This document shows positions 44,816 through 52,334 of a stretch of DNA of 64,000 nt, piece after piece (position 1 is the first letter of the stretch; every line of letters starts with the position of its first letter). A model generated the notes under the pieces. The model was not told where the DNA came from. It worked only from the letters and a program-made list of their open reading frames with translations, and ran no database searches. The DNA lies in the NCBI RefSeq assembly GCF_002266285.1, contig NZ_NPMS01000011.1, forward strand, positions 1 through 64,000, given 5' to 3'. The DNA comes from Virgibacillus indicus. Lineage in GTDB: Bacteria; Bacillota; Bacilli; Bacillales; Amphibacillaceae. A program made the translations under genes and the position numbers.

Positions 44816-45252
44816 ATTTAAGAAACCTATTTTTTGAATATCTATTAAGTTTTTACTACTAAATTAATAATAGCATATTTCATTTCCTTGTACAGGAGAA
44901 ATATAACCTTTTAAAAAGATGTCACAATACAAGCTGTCCTTTTCCTTATTTTATTTTCACAGGCAAGAAAAAACTGTAATAATTATTATGAATACTAAAA
45001 ATTAAGCTTATACCCTTAAAACAGGAAAACACCCCATATGGGGCATTCCAAATGATATTTGCTACTAAGCTGGCCAAAATAAAGTGTTCTGTTCAATCAA
45101 ACAGATAATCTTAGATCAGTTGTTCTTTCAGTTATACAAAGCTCTTTTTATTTGGTATACAGATAATATTTGTATGAAATTTCCCTTAATTACCGTGTTT
45201 GTTTTTAGTCAATTTTCGATTCATTTTTTATTTATAAGATCTATTTTTTTGC
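44816..45252. other. Gene-free stretch between two divergent riboswitches
   Basis: A+T-rich, with a 12-bp palindrome CCCCATATGGGG at 45032-45043 that read leftward is followed by a T-rich run. Presumably holds the promoter of the B12 cluster; I could not pick it with confidence. An open frame from 45084 has no binding site and looks spurious. Confidence 0.4.
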
Positions 45253-45280
45253 TTTACATTAAAATTATTCGTGTTACGAT
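45253..45280 (+). promoter_or_regulatory. SigA promoter of the TPP riboswitch transcript
   Basis: TTTACA (45253-45258), 16 nt, TACGAT (45275-45280), ending about 29 nt before the riboswitch. Confidence 0.55.
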
Positions 45281-45308
45281 GGTATAGAAAATTGCATATC
45301 CATAATTA

Positions 45309-45478
45309 CTGGGGGAGCTATTTTTAAGTGGCTGAGAGGAACTATTTTGTTCTGACCCTTTGCACTCGATCTGGATAATACCAGCGTGGGGAAGTGTGGT
45401 CAAAAGTATACCTTTGTAAGCTGTGTTTCAAATACAACAGACTGCATTTCCTCTTCGGAAATGCATTTTTTTATGACT
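45309..45478 (+). ncRNA. TPP (THI-box) riboswitch with terminator
   Basis: GGGGGAGC (45311-45318), GGCTGAGAGGA, ACCCTTTGCACTCGATCTGG and AATACCAGCGTGGGGAAGT form the full TPP aptamer. TGCATTTCC/GGAAATGCA plus TTTTTTT (45443-45478) is the terminator. The gene it should control is missing: see 45537. Confidence 0.93.
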
Positions 45479-45536
45479 AATTATTATTTCGACAATCCGC
45501 CGCGAGTCCGTCTTTGTCGAAGAAGGAGGGATTTTT

Positions 45537-45599
45537 ATGTCAGTTGCATCTTGTTCAAGTAATGACTGTCTCCATTTCAGCAAACTGTTTAACACTTAA
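45537..45599 (+). pseudogene. 20-codon remnant behind the TPP riboswitch
   Basis: GAAGGAGGG (45520-45530) and ATG 45537 give a perfect start, but the frame ends after 20 codons (MSVASCSSNDCLHFSKLFNT). No thiamine gene follows; lipM starts 83 nt later after its own binding site. The thiamine gene was probably deleted. Confidence 0.6.
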
Positions 45600-45681
45600 A
45601 GAAAATAATTCAACTGATTAACTGACTTGAGCTATAAGATTATTCATAAAAGAACTAATAACATGATTGGTGGGGAGTTAT

Positions 45682-46506
45682 TTGAAAGAGATATGGACTT
45701 ACTTAGATACAGGGTTTCATGATGCTGCTATAAATATGGCATTGGATGAATCTTTGCTGAATTGGCATAGTGAAGGAAGGATTCCGCCCACACTGAGAAT
45801 GTACGGGTGGTCTAAACCTAGTCTTTCGATTGGTCGTTTCCAGTCCATAAAACCGATAGATTTTGCAGCACTAGAACACCATAAATGTCAATTTGTCCGG
45901 AGGCTAACAGGTGGAAGTGCTGTGCTTCATGATAATGAACTGACTTACAGTATTACAGTTTCTGAGAATCATCCCAATATTCCAGGCTCCATCAAGGAAG
46001 CTTATTATCACTTATCCAAAGGACTTTTGGAAGGGTATGCAAACCTGGGTATCTATGCTGAACATACTTCGACAAAAGGCAAACTGGATAAAGGCTCTGC
46101 AGCTGTCTGTTTCGAAAAGACAGCCTTCTATGAATTAGTCGTAGATGGAAAAAAGATTTCGGGAAATGCCCAAACAAGAAAAGATGGTGTTCTGCTTCAG
46201 CATGGATCAATACCAATAACCATCGATGAGAAGATGCTTTTTGATTTATTTCTATTTCCATCAGAAGAAGCCAGGAAAAGAAAGCGATTGGAGTTTTTCA
46301 AAAAAGCGTCGGCCATCCAGCGGCTGACAGATAAACAACATACTTTTGATGAGATCAAGACAGCTTTCCTTGATGGATTCGCTATTGGATTAAATATATC
46401 GCTGAAGCCAATGACATTATCCCAAAATCAATGGAGAGAAGTCCATGAATTAGCAAGTAAGAAATATGCTTCATCATCTATTGCAGAGGGAGTTGAAATG
46501 AGATGA
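45682..46506 (+). CDS. lipM: Octanoyltransferase LipM
   Basis: Transfers octanoate from acyl carrier protein to GcvH in lipoate synthesis. 274 aa, biotin/lipoate-ligase fold; [18 protein letters not shown], catalytic Cys in [15 protein letters not shown] and [20 protein letters not shown] match LipM rather than LplA. Start TTG 45682 ([11 protein letters not shown] aligns with the LipM N-terminus) has GGGGAG upstream; an in-frame TTG at 45667 is the alternative. Couples to lipA by a 4-nt overlap. Confidence 0.85.
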   Translation: MKEIWTYLDTGFHDAAINMALDESLLNWHSEGRIPPTLRMYGWSKPSLSIGRFQSIKPIDFAALEHHKCQFVRRLTGGSAVLHDNELTYSITVSENHPNIPGSIKEAYYHLSKGLLEGYANLGIYAEHTSTKGKLDKGSAAVCFEKTAFYELVVDGKKISGNAQTRKDGVLLQHGSIPITIDEKMLFDLFLFPSEEARKRKRLEFFKKASAIQRLTDKQHTFDEIKTAFLDGFAIGLNISLKPMTLSQNQWREVHELASKKYASSSIAEGVEMR

Positions 46507-47447
46507 CAAAACAGCAGGAATACATACGAAAACCAGACTGGCTAAAAATAAAAATTAACACTAACAAAACCTATACAGGTTTAAAAAAGCTCATGCGCAA
46601 CAAGAAACTCAATACAGTCTGTGAGGAAGCAAGATGCCCAAACATCCATGAATGCTGGAGTGAAAGGAAGACTGCTACATTTATGATTTTAGGTGATACA
46701 TGCACCCGCGGATGCCGTTTTTGCGCAGTAAAAACCGGGCTTCCAAATGAATTGGACTGGGGAGAACCACAAAGAGTGGCAGAATCCGTAACGATTATGG
46801 GCCTAAAACATGTTGTAATCACAGCGGTTGCCCGGGATGATTTAGAGGATGGCGGTGCTGCGGTTTTTGCTGAAACTGTAAGGACGATTCGCCGTGAAAA
46901 CCCTGGCTGTACCATTGAGATACTCCCGTCGGATATGAAAGGTGATTATAAAAGTCTGCACACATTAATGGACAGCAGCCCTGATATATTCAACCATAAC
47001 ATCGAAACGGTAAGACGATTGACAAAACGGGTACGTGCACGGGCAATGTATGACAGATCACTTCAGCTACTACAACGTGTCAAAGAAATTGCGCCACTTA
47101 CTCCAACAAAATCAAGCATCATGGTTGGGCTCGGCGAAACGAAGGATGAAATCATTCAGGCGATGGATGATTTGTTAGCTCATGATGTGGATATTATGAC
47201 AATTGGGCAATATTTACAGCCAACTAAAAAGCATCTTTTCGTTGAACGCTATTACCATCCAGATGAGTTTGTGGAATTAAAGGAAATCGCTTTGGCAAAA
47301 GGATTTCGCCATTGTGAATCCGGTCCCCTTGTCCGTTCGTCATATCATGCCGATGAACAGGTCAGCCAGGCTTCCGTACAACGAAGGATCAAGTATATGA
47401 AAGGCTTTGAAAAACAGGAAAATCAAGAGATAGATTTCAAGTTTTAA
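46503..47447 (+). CDS. lipA: Lipoyl synthase
   Basis: Radical-SAM enzyme that inserts two sulfurs into the octanoyl group. The 314-aa protein has the auxiliary-cluster cysteines [12 protein letters not shown] and the radical-SAM motif CTRGCRFC, and the C-terminal RSSY motif ([11 protein letters not shown]). Pairs with lipM, so octanoyl transfer and sulfur insertion are co-expressed. Confidence 0.96.
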   Translation: MTKQQEYIRKPDWLKIKINTNKTYTGLKKLMRNKKLNTVCEEARCPNIHECWSERKTATFMILGDTCTRGCRFCAVKTGLPNELDWGEPQRVAESVTIMGLKHVVITAVARDDLEDGGAAVFAETVRTIRRENPGCTIEILPSDMKGDYKSLHTLMDSSPDIFNHNIETVRRLTKRVRARAMYDRSLQLLQRVKEIAPLTPTKSSIMVGLGETKDEIIQAMDDLLAHDVDIMTIGQYLQPTKKHLFVERYYHPDEFVELKEIALAKGFRHCESGPLVRSSYHADEQVSQASVQRRIKYMKGFEKQENQEIDFKF

Positions 47448-47468
47448 TGACATAAAGTGAATCCTGTA

Positions 47469-47630
47469 TTAGTAGGGTTGGGCTAACGAGATAAAGAATA
47501 CGATGACAGCAATAAATTTGACTTGCAGTAAAACATGAGCCACTTCTGTCATACTTTTACCAGTGATTGCTGCAATAATTACCACTGTTGACCCCTCTGC
47601 TAAAAAGGGATCAGGAATCTCGAACTTAAA
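47469..47630 (-). pseudogene. C-terminal remnant of a membrane protein gene
   Basis: Read leftward, about 50 codons ending in TAA at 47469 encode a membrane-like tail (GSTVVIIAAITGKSMTEVAH, then VLLQVKFIAVIVFFISLAQP). The frame is open up to the IS91 element and lacks a start. The element's insertion or a linked deletion presumably removed the rest. Family not identified. Confidence 0.45.
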
Positions 47631-47640
47631 AATAAGAAAA

Positions 47641-47661
47641 ACCGGGCAAACCCCGCCCGGT
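47641..47661 (-). terminator. Terminator at the 3' end of the IS91 unit
   Basis: ACCGGGC and GCCCGGT form a 7-bp GC-rich stem; read leftward it is followed by TTTTCTTATTTTT. It may also be the end hairpin (terIS-like) of the element. Confidence 0.7.
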
Positions 47662-47672
47662 CCTTTTCCTAG

Positions 47673-47957
47673 TTAGAGAATATCTGATAATTTATATTCC
47701 TGGCCATGTACTCCTTTGTAATGCTCCGGATACATGTCGCCTCCACATTGTTCACAACAAAACTGTGGTGGTACGGATGAATCCCCACCGTCCATCCAAT
47801 CAAATTCCCTAACAACATCATAAGGTATTTTTTCTTCCTCATGACACGTTAAACAATGATAGTTGATGTCTGTTTTCTTTGAACGTAGATGGTCGGTTCC
47901 TTTTTTCTTTTTCTTCTTCCCTTTTTTGCGGTTCTTTGGCAGTTGTGAGATAACCAA
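47673..47957 (-). CDS. Small zinc-ribbon-like protein overlapping the transposase end
   Basis: Up to 94 aa, with a Lys-rich N-terminus (GKKKKKKGTDH) and four cysteines in two CxxC pairs (YHCLTCHEEE; FCCEQCGGD) that suggest a zinc ribbon. The TTG start overlaps the transposase by 119 nt in the +1 frame and its binding site is poorly spaced, so the start may be later. Ends just before the element's hairpin, so I take it as a second gene of the IS. Confidence 0.55.
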   Translation of the reverse strand: MVISQLPKNRKKGKKKKKKGTDHLRSKKTDINYHCLTCHEEEKIPYDVVREFDWMDGGDSSVPPQFCCEQCGGDMYPEHYKGVHGQEYKLSDIL

Positions 47958-49146
47958 TCACCCTTTCTAAGTAGTTTCTCGCTTCCTTAGTTAATGCTAC
48001 TTTGATTACTAATTGTCCGTCCTCAAGACAGACTTCTCCCTGATATATGTAATAATTGTCACAATGCGGGCAAATAAGAGGGTCTTTTTGTCCACCAGCG
48101 ATGACACGCTCTCTCCATGTTTGACGGCGCAATGTTCTCCACACTTTTATAATCCAGCGTCGCTTTCCTTCTTGCCACTTGCTTAATAGTTTCTTACTTA
48201 GACGTTTACTTCTTCTAGAATACATACCATAATGACGAATTGTTTTAAACTGGTCATCTGGTATATGACGAATCAATCGGCTTATAAACTCCTCTACTGT
48301 CACAGTTTCACGCTTTTCTTCCCCATCTGTTTTGTCGATGTATTTAAAAGTCACCTGTTGCCCATCATATGCCTCAATCCGATTGATTCCAATCGCTGGT
48401 CGACGAATATAACGGCCAATATAGCGTAATTGTTCCTGTATTTTCCCTCTCTGTTTTGGCGCATACACATAGAAGCCTTCCCCATTTTCGGTAAAAGCCT
48501 TTTGTAATCGTGGCTGCACACGCTTCTTTTCCTGTTTGGTTAAATTTCTACGGATTAATTTTAATACTATCGTTTGCCATTGCTTTCGAAGCATTTTGAA
48601 AGGAATATAATCATAGTCCTTCCATTTTCCCTTTCTCGTTATTCCACCCATGGTTACCAACATATGAACATGTGGATTAAAATTCACCCTGGAGCCAAAC
48701 GTATGTAATCCAGAAATAATCCCAGGTGTCACCTTTGCCTTCTTTTGGAAAAAACCTGTGATTAATTTAGCTGCCTCGTCCATAAGTGGCTTTAAAAGGT
48801 GTCGATGTAATAGAAAGATTTTACGTAACCCTTCATCTATCGTAAAAATCATATGTCGATGATTTACTTGAAGCACATCCTCCGTTAGAAGACGGCTCCA
48901 TTCTTCACTTTCTCCAATTGAACAAGTCGTACAAAAGCGTCCCTTACATCGATATGCGACTTTATGAACATCATTACAACCTTCGCAAACATAGAGTTTA
49001 AATCCATTTTTCATATCTCCACAGTCACGAAATTTTTCTACCTCCTTGGTGACAATCGAGCGGATCTTTTCCCCATGTTTCTTCTTAAATGTTTCCCAAT
49101 GATTATGTTTATCAAAAAAGATACGCTTAAGAATATTTTTCTCCAT
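47839..49146 (-). CDS. IS91-family HUH transposase
   Basis: Rolling-circle replicase-like transposase. 435 aa: an N-terminal zinc-binding domain (CEGCNDVHKVAYRCKGRFC, then TTC), the HUH motif NPHVHMLVTMGG, and the tyrosine region RYIGRYIRRPAI. A further CPHC pair lies near the C-terminus. Full length. The ATG is directly downstream of a terminator-like stem-loop and has no good Shine-Dalgarno sequence, so expression is probably kept very low. Confidence 0.92.
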   Translation of the reverse strand: MEKNILKRIFFDKHNHWETFKKKHGEKIRSIVTKEVEKFRDCGDMKNGFKLYVCEGCNDVHKVAYRCKGRFCTTCSIGESEEWSRLLTEDVLQVNHRHMIFTIDEGLRKIFLLHRHLLKPLMDEAAKLITGFFQKKAKVTPGIISGLHTFGSRVNFNPHVHMLVTMGGITRKGKWKDYDYIPFKMLRKQWQTIVLKLIRRNLTKQEKKRVQPRLQKAFTENGEGFYVYAPKQRGKIQEQLRYIGRYIRRPAIGINRIEAYDGQQVTFKYIDKTDGEEKRETVTVEEFISRLIRHIPDDQFKTIRHYGMYSRRSKRLSKKLLSKWQEGKRRWIIKVWRTLRRQTWRERVIAGGQKDPLICPHCDNYYIYQGEVCLEDGQLVIKVALTKEARNYLERVIGYLTTAKEPQKREEEKEKRNRPSTFKENRHQLSLFNVS

Positions 49147-49155
49147 ACATAAAAA

Positions 49156-49182
49156 CTACCACAGTTTTCGGTACTGTGGTAG
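49156..49182 (-). terminator. Stem-loop with T-run abutting the transposase start codon
   Basis: CTACCACAGT (49156-49165) pairs perfectly with ACTGTGGTAG (49173-49182). Read leftward the stem is followed by TTTTT and then the transposase ATG. It should stop read-through from outside promoters and hide the translation start. Confidence 0.75.
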
Positions 49183-49302
49183 AGCCAAATTTTATACTTT
49201 CTTTACTTTTTATCAAATGTCTTTTTCCTATTCTTATTTAGTGTGATCTGGATTAAAATCCTACAGAGATTTAAAGACAAATATGGTGTGTTTCAAGAAT
49301 AA

Positions 49303-49355
49303 AGCTAAATAAAACCTAAGTTATTTCCCAAGATACCCTTGGGTTTTATTTAGCT
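49303..49355. repeat. 18-bp inverted repeat
   Basis: AGCTAAATAAAACCTAAG (49303-49320) and its complement at 49338-49355 differ at one base. It lies in the 49186-49432 gap that holds no gene. It could be a terminator (rightward GGGTTTTATTT) or a miniature element. Confidence 0.5.
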
Positions 49356-49432
49356 ATGTTTTTCTAAAATTAGTTAGTCATACCTTAAAATAATCAGCTG
49401 CTAATTACATGCTTATGAATAAAGTGAATAAA

Positions 49433-49482
49433 GGGTCAGTCCCCTGCTACGTTAAAGTGATAGAGAAGTAAGGGACTGACCC
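49433..49482. repeat. REP-like 50-bp inverted repeat
   Basis: GGGTCAGTCCC (49433-49443) and GGGACTGACCC (49472-49482) flank a 28-nt spacer. Palindromes of this GGGGACTGACCC kind are scattered in many genomes and often go with RAYT-type transposases; none is in the window. It directly precedes the catalase fragment. Confidence 0.6.
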
Positions 49483-49489
49483 CATAGCC

Positions 49490-49804
49490 CTCTCAGGTGC
49501 TGATGGCACAAGGTTAAAAGTTAATCAAATCTTTATGACCTCTAGTCCTTACTTGGTTGACTCGCTTTATGTTGTCGGCGGAAGTTCTAAGAATCAGGCA
49601 AAATTTAATCAGGAAGTAACCAATTACGTACAAAATGCATATACACACTATAAACCAATTGGTGTTGCCTCCACAGGACAGTCTTTTATTCAGGTATCAG
49701 ATACAAATAATTTAGCAGGTGTCGTTTTTGCCGCAAACAATTCTGACTTTGGAAAAGATTTTGTTGAAGCAATTGCACAGCAGCGTTTTTGGAATAGAAC
49801 ATAG
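49490..49804 (+). pseudogene. C-terminal fragment of a second KatE-type catalase
   Basis: About 104 codons homologous to the last part of the DJ-1-like domain of the catalase at 20012 (GADGTRLKVNQIFMTSSPYL; VGGSSKNQAKFNQEV; ending RFWNRT). The frame is open from 49490, but the catalytic domain is missing; upstream is a REP-like repeat. Differences from the first copy show it is an old paralogue, not a recent copy. Confidence 0.85.
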
Positions 49805-49934
49805 CAATAAACCACACCATGTAATAGCCCAAAAAGCTCGCAGAAAGATGGTAGAAGCATTTCATAAAGCCTTTAATCATGCTCAGTCCTACGATACACA
49901 TCACAACCCCAGCGTTCGCTTAGAATTGGATTGA
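49805..49934 (+). other. Helix-like open stretch after the catalase fragment
   Basis: A frame ending at 49934 encodes HHVIAQKARRKMVEAFHKAF and further His/Asn-rich residues without a start of its own. It has a protein-like helical pattern and may be another gene remnant. Low certainty. Confidence 0.3.
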
Positions 49935-50020
49935 CCAAAATGAATATAATTTATTTGTCAGAAACTTTATGAATAAGTAAAAGCAGACCGTTAAAAGTCT
50001 GCTTTTACTTATTTGATGTT

Positions 50021-50149
50021 CTAATAACCACCACCAAAACCACCGCCGTATCCACCAGTAAAGCCTGATGCACCAACGATGATTAAAAGAATGAACAACA
50101 CAACGATTAAAGCAAATCCAGCTCCATAACTATTTCCACCTGCACTCAT
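50021..50149 (-). CDS. YjcZ-family small spore membrane peptide
   Basis: A 42-aa peptide: MSAGGNSYGAGFALIVVLF, one hydrophobic helix, then a Gly/Tyr-rich tail GGYGGGFGGGY. This is the YjcZ/YtrI-like small sporulation peptide pattern common in Bacillaceae. AAAAAAGGAGGTG precedes the ATG, a very strong site. An in-frame TTG upstream is not needed. Confidence 0.85.
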   Translation of the reverse strand: MSAGGNSYGAGFALIVVLFILLIIVGASGFTGGYGGGFGGGY

Positions 50150-50242
50150 TTCAGCACCTCCTTTTTTAGAGAGTGCTCTATTATACGCCGAAACAAATAG
50201 AAGTTGTGACATCAATTTGCTAAAAAAACCACTTTTAACGGG

Positions 50243-51103
50243 CTATTTTAAATATGGGTTGACCTTATTAATAAGATCTTGAAGTTCTTTTGATTGATTA
50301 TAATACATTTGTTTAGCAGCCTGATCATCTGTTTGAATTGCGAAACTTTCCAAATCTGCTTGCATTTTTCTTAGCTGAGCTGCAAGAAGTGGCCTTTGTT
50401 TGATTTGTGGACTTTTATCCTTTTCATTATACAGATCAACATAAACATTCCCCTTTGAATCAATCTGTGCTAGAAAGACATCCTTTACTCCCTTTGCTCC
50501 CTGTTTCATAACTTCACCAAGAAGCCATTCCTTCGTATATCCAAGATAGTCTAAACGCTTGGTTAATATTTGCCCATCAATAATAATTAATGATGGTGTA
50601 TGCTCCGATTCCACAGGCAAGCCTATATCCTTTGGTGTTAACGGGTTAAATTCCGTCTTTTTCATCACGCTTATTTTACCGCTGGTCTCCAGGACTGCCA
50701 ACTCTACATCGGCTAATTTAAAGGCATTTTTATTTCTTAATCCCATCATTAAATCATCAAATGTCAACTTGGTTTTAAATAAATTATTTTCTAAAACATG
50801 TCCATCTCTTATCAGAATAATTGGATCTCCTTCAACAATTTTTCTAAACTTTGTTGACTTCATCGCCCCAAATGCAATAACAAGAGTCAAAATAGTAAAA
50901 AGAAGCAATCCGATTACTGAATCAATTATTTGTATTCCCCTGTCAACAGCCAAATATGCTGCCATATTGCCAATTGTAATACCTGTTATATAATCAAAAA
51001 ATGTCAGTTGGGCAATTTGTTTTTTTCCAAGTATTCTTGCCAGTAATAAAAGGATGAAAAAGGCAAACACCGTTCGAATAATTACCACTATGTACTCTGG
51101 CAT
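50243..51103 (-). CDS. DUF421 (YetF/YrbG-like) membrane protein
   Basis: 286 aa from ATG 51103 (GGAGGATAAGC upstream). Three N-terminal membrane helices with LLARILGKKQIAQLTFFDYI, then a cytosolic DUF421 domain (GDPIILIRDGHVLENNLFKT, NPLTPKDIGLPVESE) and a C-terminal coiled region. Members of this family in B. subtilis affect spore or stress physiology, but the biochemical role is not settled. A DUF4363 lipoprotein gene is divergent at 51185, a common pairing. Confidence 0.85.
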   Translation of the reverse strand: MPEYIVVIIRTVFAFFILLLLARILGKKQIAQLTFFDYITGITIGNMAAYLAVDRGIQIIDSVIGLLLFTILTLVIAFGAMKSTKFRKIVEGDPIILIRDGHVLENNLFKTKLTFDDLMMGLRNKNAFKLADVELAVLETSGKISVMKKTEFNPLTPKDIGLPVESEHTPSLIIIDGQILTKRLDYLGYTKEWLLGEVMKQGAKGVKDVFLAQIDSKGNVYVDLYNEKDKSPQIKQRPLLAAQLRKMQADLESFAIQTDDQAAKQMYYNQSKELQDLINKVNPYLK

Positions 51104-51184
51104 GCTTATCCTCCATATTGATTGATTCATATCTTTTCTTATTATGGTTAAATTAAGGAAAAAGATTCCCTTCTGGAGGCAAAA

Positions 51185-51529
51185 ATGAAATTTACAAAGC
51201 TGGGTCTGCTATGCATCTGTTTAATGCTTTTAATTAGCTGTTCAAATGAAACGATTCAAAATAAACATATTTCCCAGAAAGCAGAAGCTATAAAAACATT
51301 GATAACACAGTCACAATGGGATAAAGCTGTAATTCAGGGAAGACAATTTGAGCAAGTTTATGCGGATAACAAATGGAAATATCAATTACTTGGTGATATA
51401 ACTGAGTATGATCGTCTGGATCAGCATATTCGAAAATTAAATGTAGCTTTAGAAGAAAAGGATAAAGAAGAAGCTAAACTTAACCTTACAATGATCGAAC
51501 ATTATATTGAATCACTGTACTTTAAATAA
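51185..51529 (+). CDS. DUF4363 lipoprotein
   Basis: 114 aa with a lipobox LISC (Cys20) and two or three amphipathic helices after it. Usually found next to DUF421 genes, as here (divergent, 82 nt apart). GGAGG precedes the ATG by 5 nt. Function unknown; probably works with the DUF421 protein on the outer face of the membrane. Confidence 0.8.
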   Translation: MKFTKLGLLCICLMLLISCSNETIQNKHISQKAEAIKTLITQSQWDKAVIQGRQFEQVYADNKWKYQLLGDITEYDRLDQHIRKLNVALEEKDKEEAKLNLTMIEHYIESLYFK

Positions 51530-51759
51530 CATACACCCTAAGACTGAAGCAGAATATAAACAGGCTAATTTTGCCAACTTGCAATACTAAAGTTTTTGGA
51601 GTGTTTTTAATTACCCTCCATTCCGGGTATAAATGAATATCAGTCTCTACTTTTTATTCGACAAGTTCTCAGTGAATTAAATGTATAACTAAATGAAAAT
51701 CGGGAGAATTTAAAGGTTGGAAGGATGGCTATTACATGGATTTTATAAGGAGGATTACA

Positions 51760-52272
51760 ATGGGAATTTTAAATGGAAATCCCAAAGACGAACCAATGCA
51801 CTATGGAGAAGTTTATGGAACCTGGGCTGCTTTGACCGTAGCTAAAGCATCAGTTGCAGGTAACCAGGCTCTTTTAAACCATACAGGTGACGAAAACCTG
51901 CAGAAATTACTTGAAGAAGCTATTCAAGCTGCGCAACAGGAAGCTAGTCAGCTTGAAACCCTATTAAAAGATAATGGAGTTGGTCTCCCGCCGACACCCT
52001 CGGAACGTCCAAAAGCATCCTTAGAAGACATTCCGCCGGGAGCACAATTCATGGACCCGGAAATAGCAGCTGCTTTATCCAAAGAAATTGCTGGGGGATT
52101 AGTTGCATGCAGTACGATGATTGGTCAATCAATCAGAGAAGACATCGCAATGATGTTTGGCCAATTTCATACTCAAAAAGCAGCTTTGGGAGCAAAAGTT
52201 CTTAAACTGAATAAAGAAAAGGGATGGTTAGTCCCTCCCCCACTGCACCAGCATAATGCTGAAGATAATTAA
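51760..52272 (+). CDS. DUF3231 family protein (single-module form)
   Basis: 170 aa from ATG 51760 (AAGGAGG 6 nt upstream; an upstream ATG 51736 is less likely). It has one helical module like those repeated in the proteins at 6409 and 7432 (HYGEVYGTWAALTVAKASVA; LLKDNGVGLPPTPSERP). So the window holds both the ancestral-looking single form and the doubled form. Function unknown. Ends with a strong shared terminator. Confidence 0.8.
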   Translation: MGILNGNPKDEPMHYGEVYGTWAALTVAKASVAGNQALLNHTGDENLQKLLEEAIQAAQQEASQLETLLKDNGVGLPPTPSERPKASLEDIPPGAQFMDPEIAAALSKEIAGGLVACSTMIGQSIREDIAMMFGQFHTQKAALGAKVLKLNKEKGWLVPPPLHQHNAEDN

Positions 52273-52293
52273 ATAGTAATACTGATTATATAA

Positions 52294-52328
52294 AAATATA
52301 GTGTTTGGGATTCCCAAACACTATATTT
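52294..52328. terminator. Bidirectional terminator
   Basis: A nearly perfect stem of about 15 bp (AATATAGTGTTTGGG against CCCAAACACTATATT) with A/T runs on both sides, between converging genes. Confidence 0.85.
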
Positions 52329-52334
52329 TTAATA

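Larger units (their letters stand above)
47640..49185 (-). mobile_element. IS91-family rolling-circle insertion sequence
   Basis: Holds the HUH transposase (47839-49146) and a small downstream ORF (47673-47957). Bordered on the left by a strong hairpin (47641-47661) and on the right by a 10-bp stem (49156-49182). IS91 elements have no terminal inverted repeats and make no target duplications, so the ends given are where the structures lie, not proven boundaries. Confidence 0.7.

Noticed and set aside
45032..45043. CCCCATATGGGG palindrome as an operator
   Set aside because: Single copy without a promoter at a fitting distance; it may be only a short leftward terminator stem.
45084..45287. 67-codon hydrophobic ORF between the riboswitches
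   Set aside because: No ribosome binding site, A+T-rich composition gives the hydrophobic residues by chance, and it runs into the TPP riboswitch promoter.
47839..47957. Programmed -1 frameshift joining the IS91 transposase to the small ORF
   Set aside because: A-rich slippery-looking runs exist, but the small ORF is in the +1 frame, and no heptamer is in the right phase.
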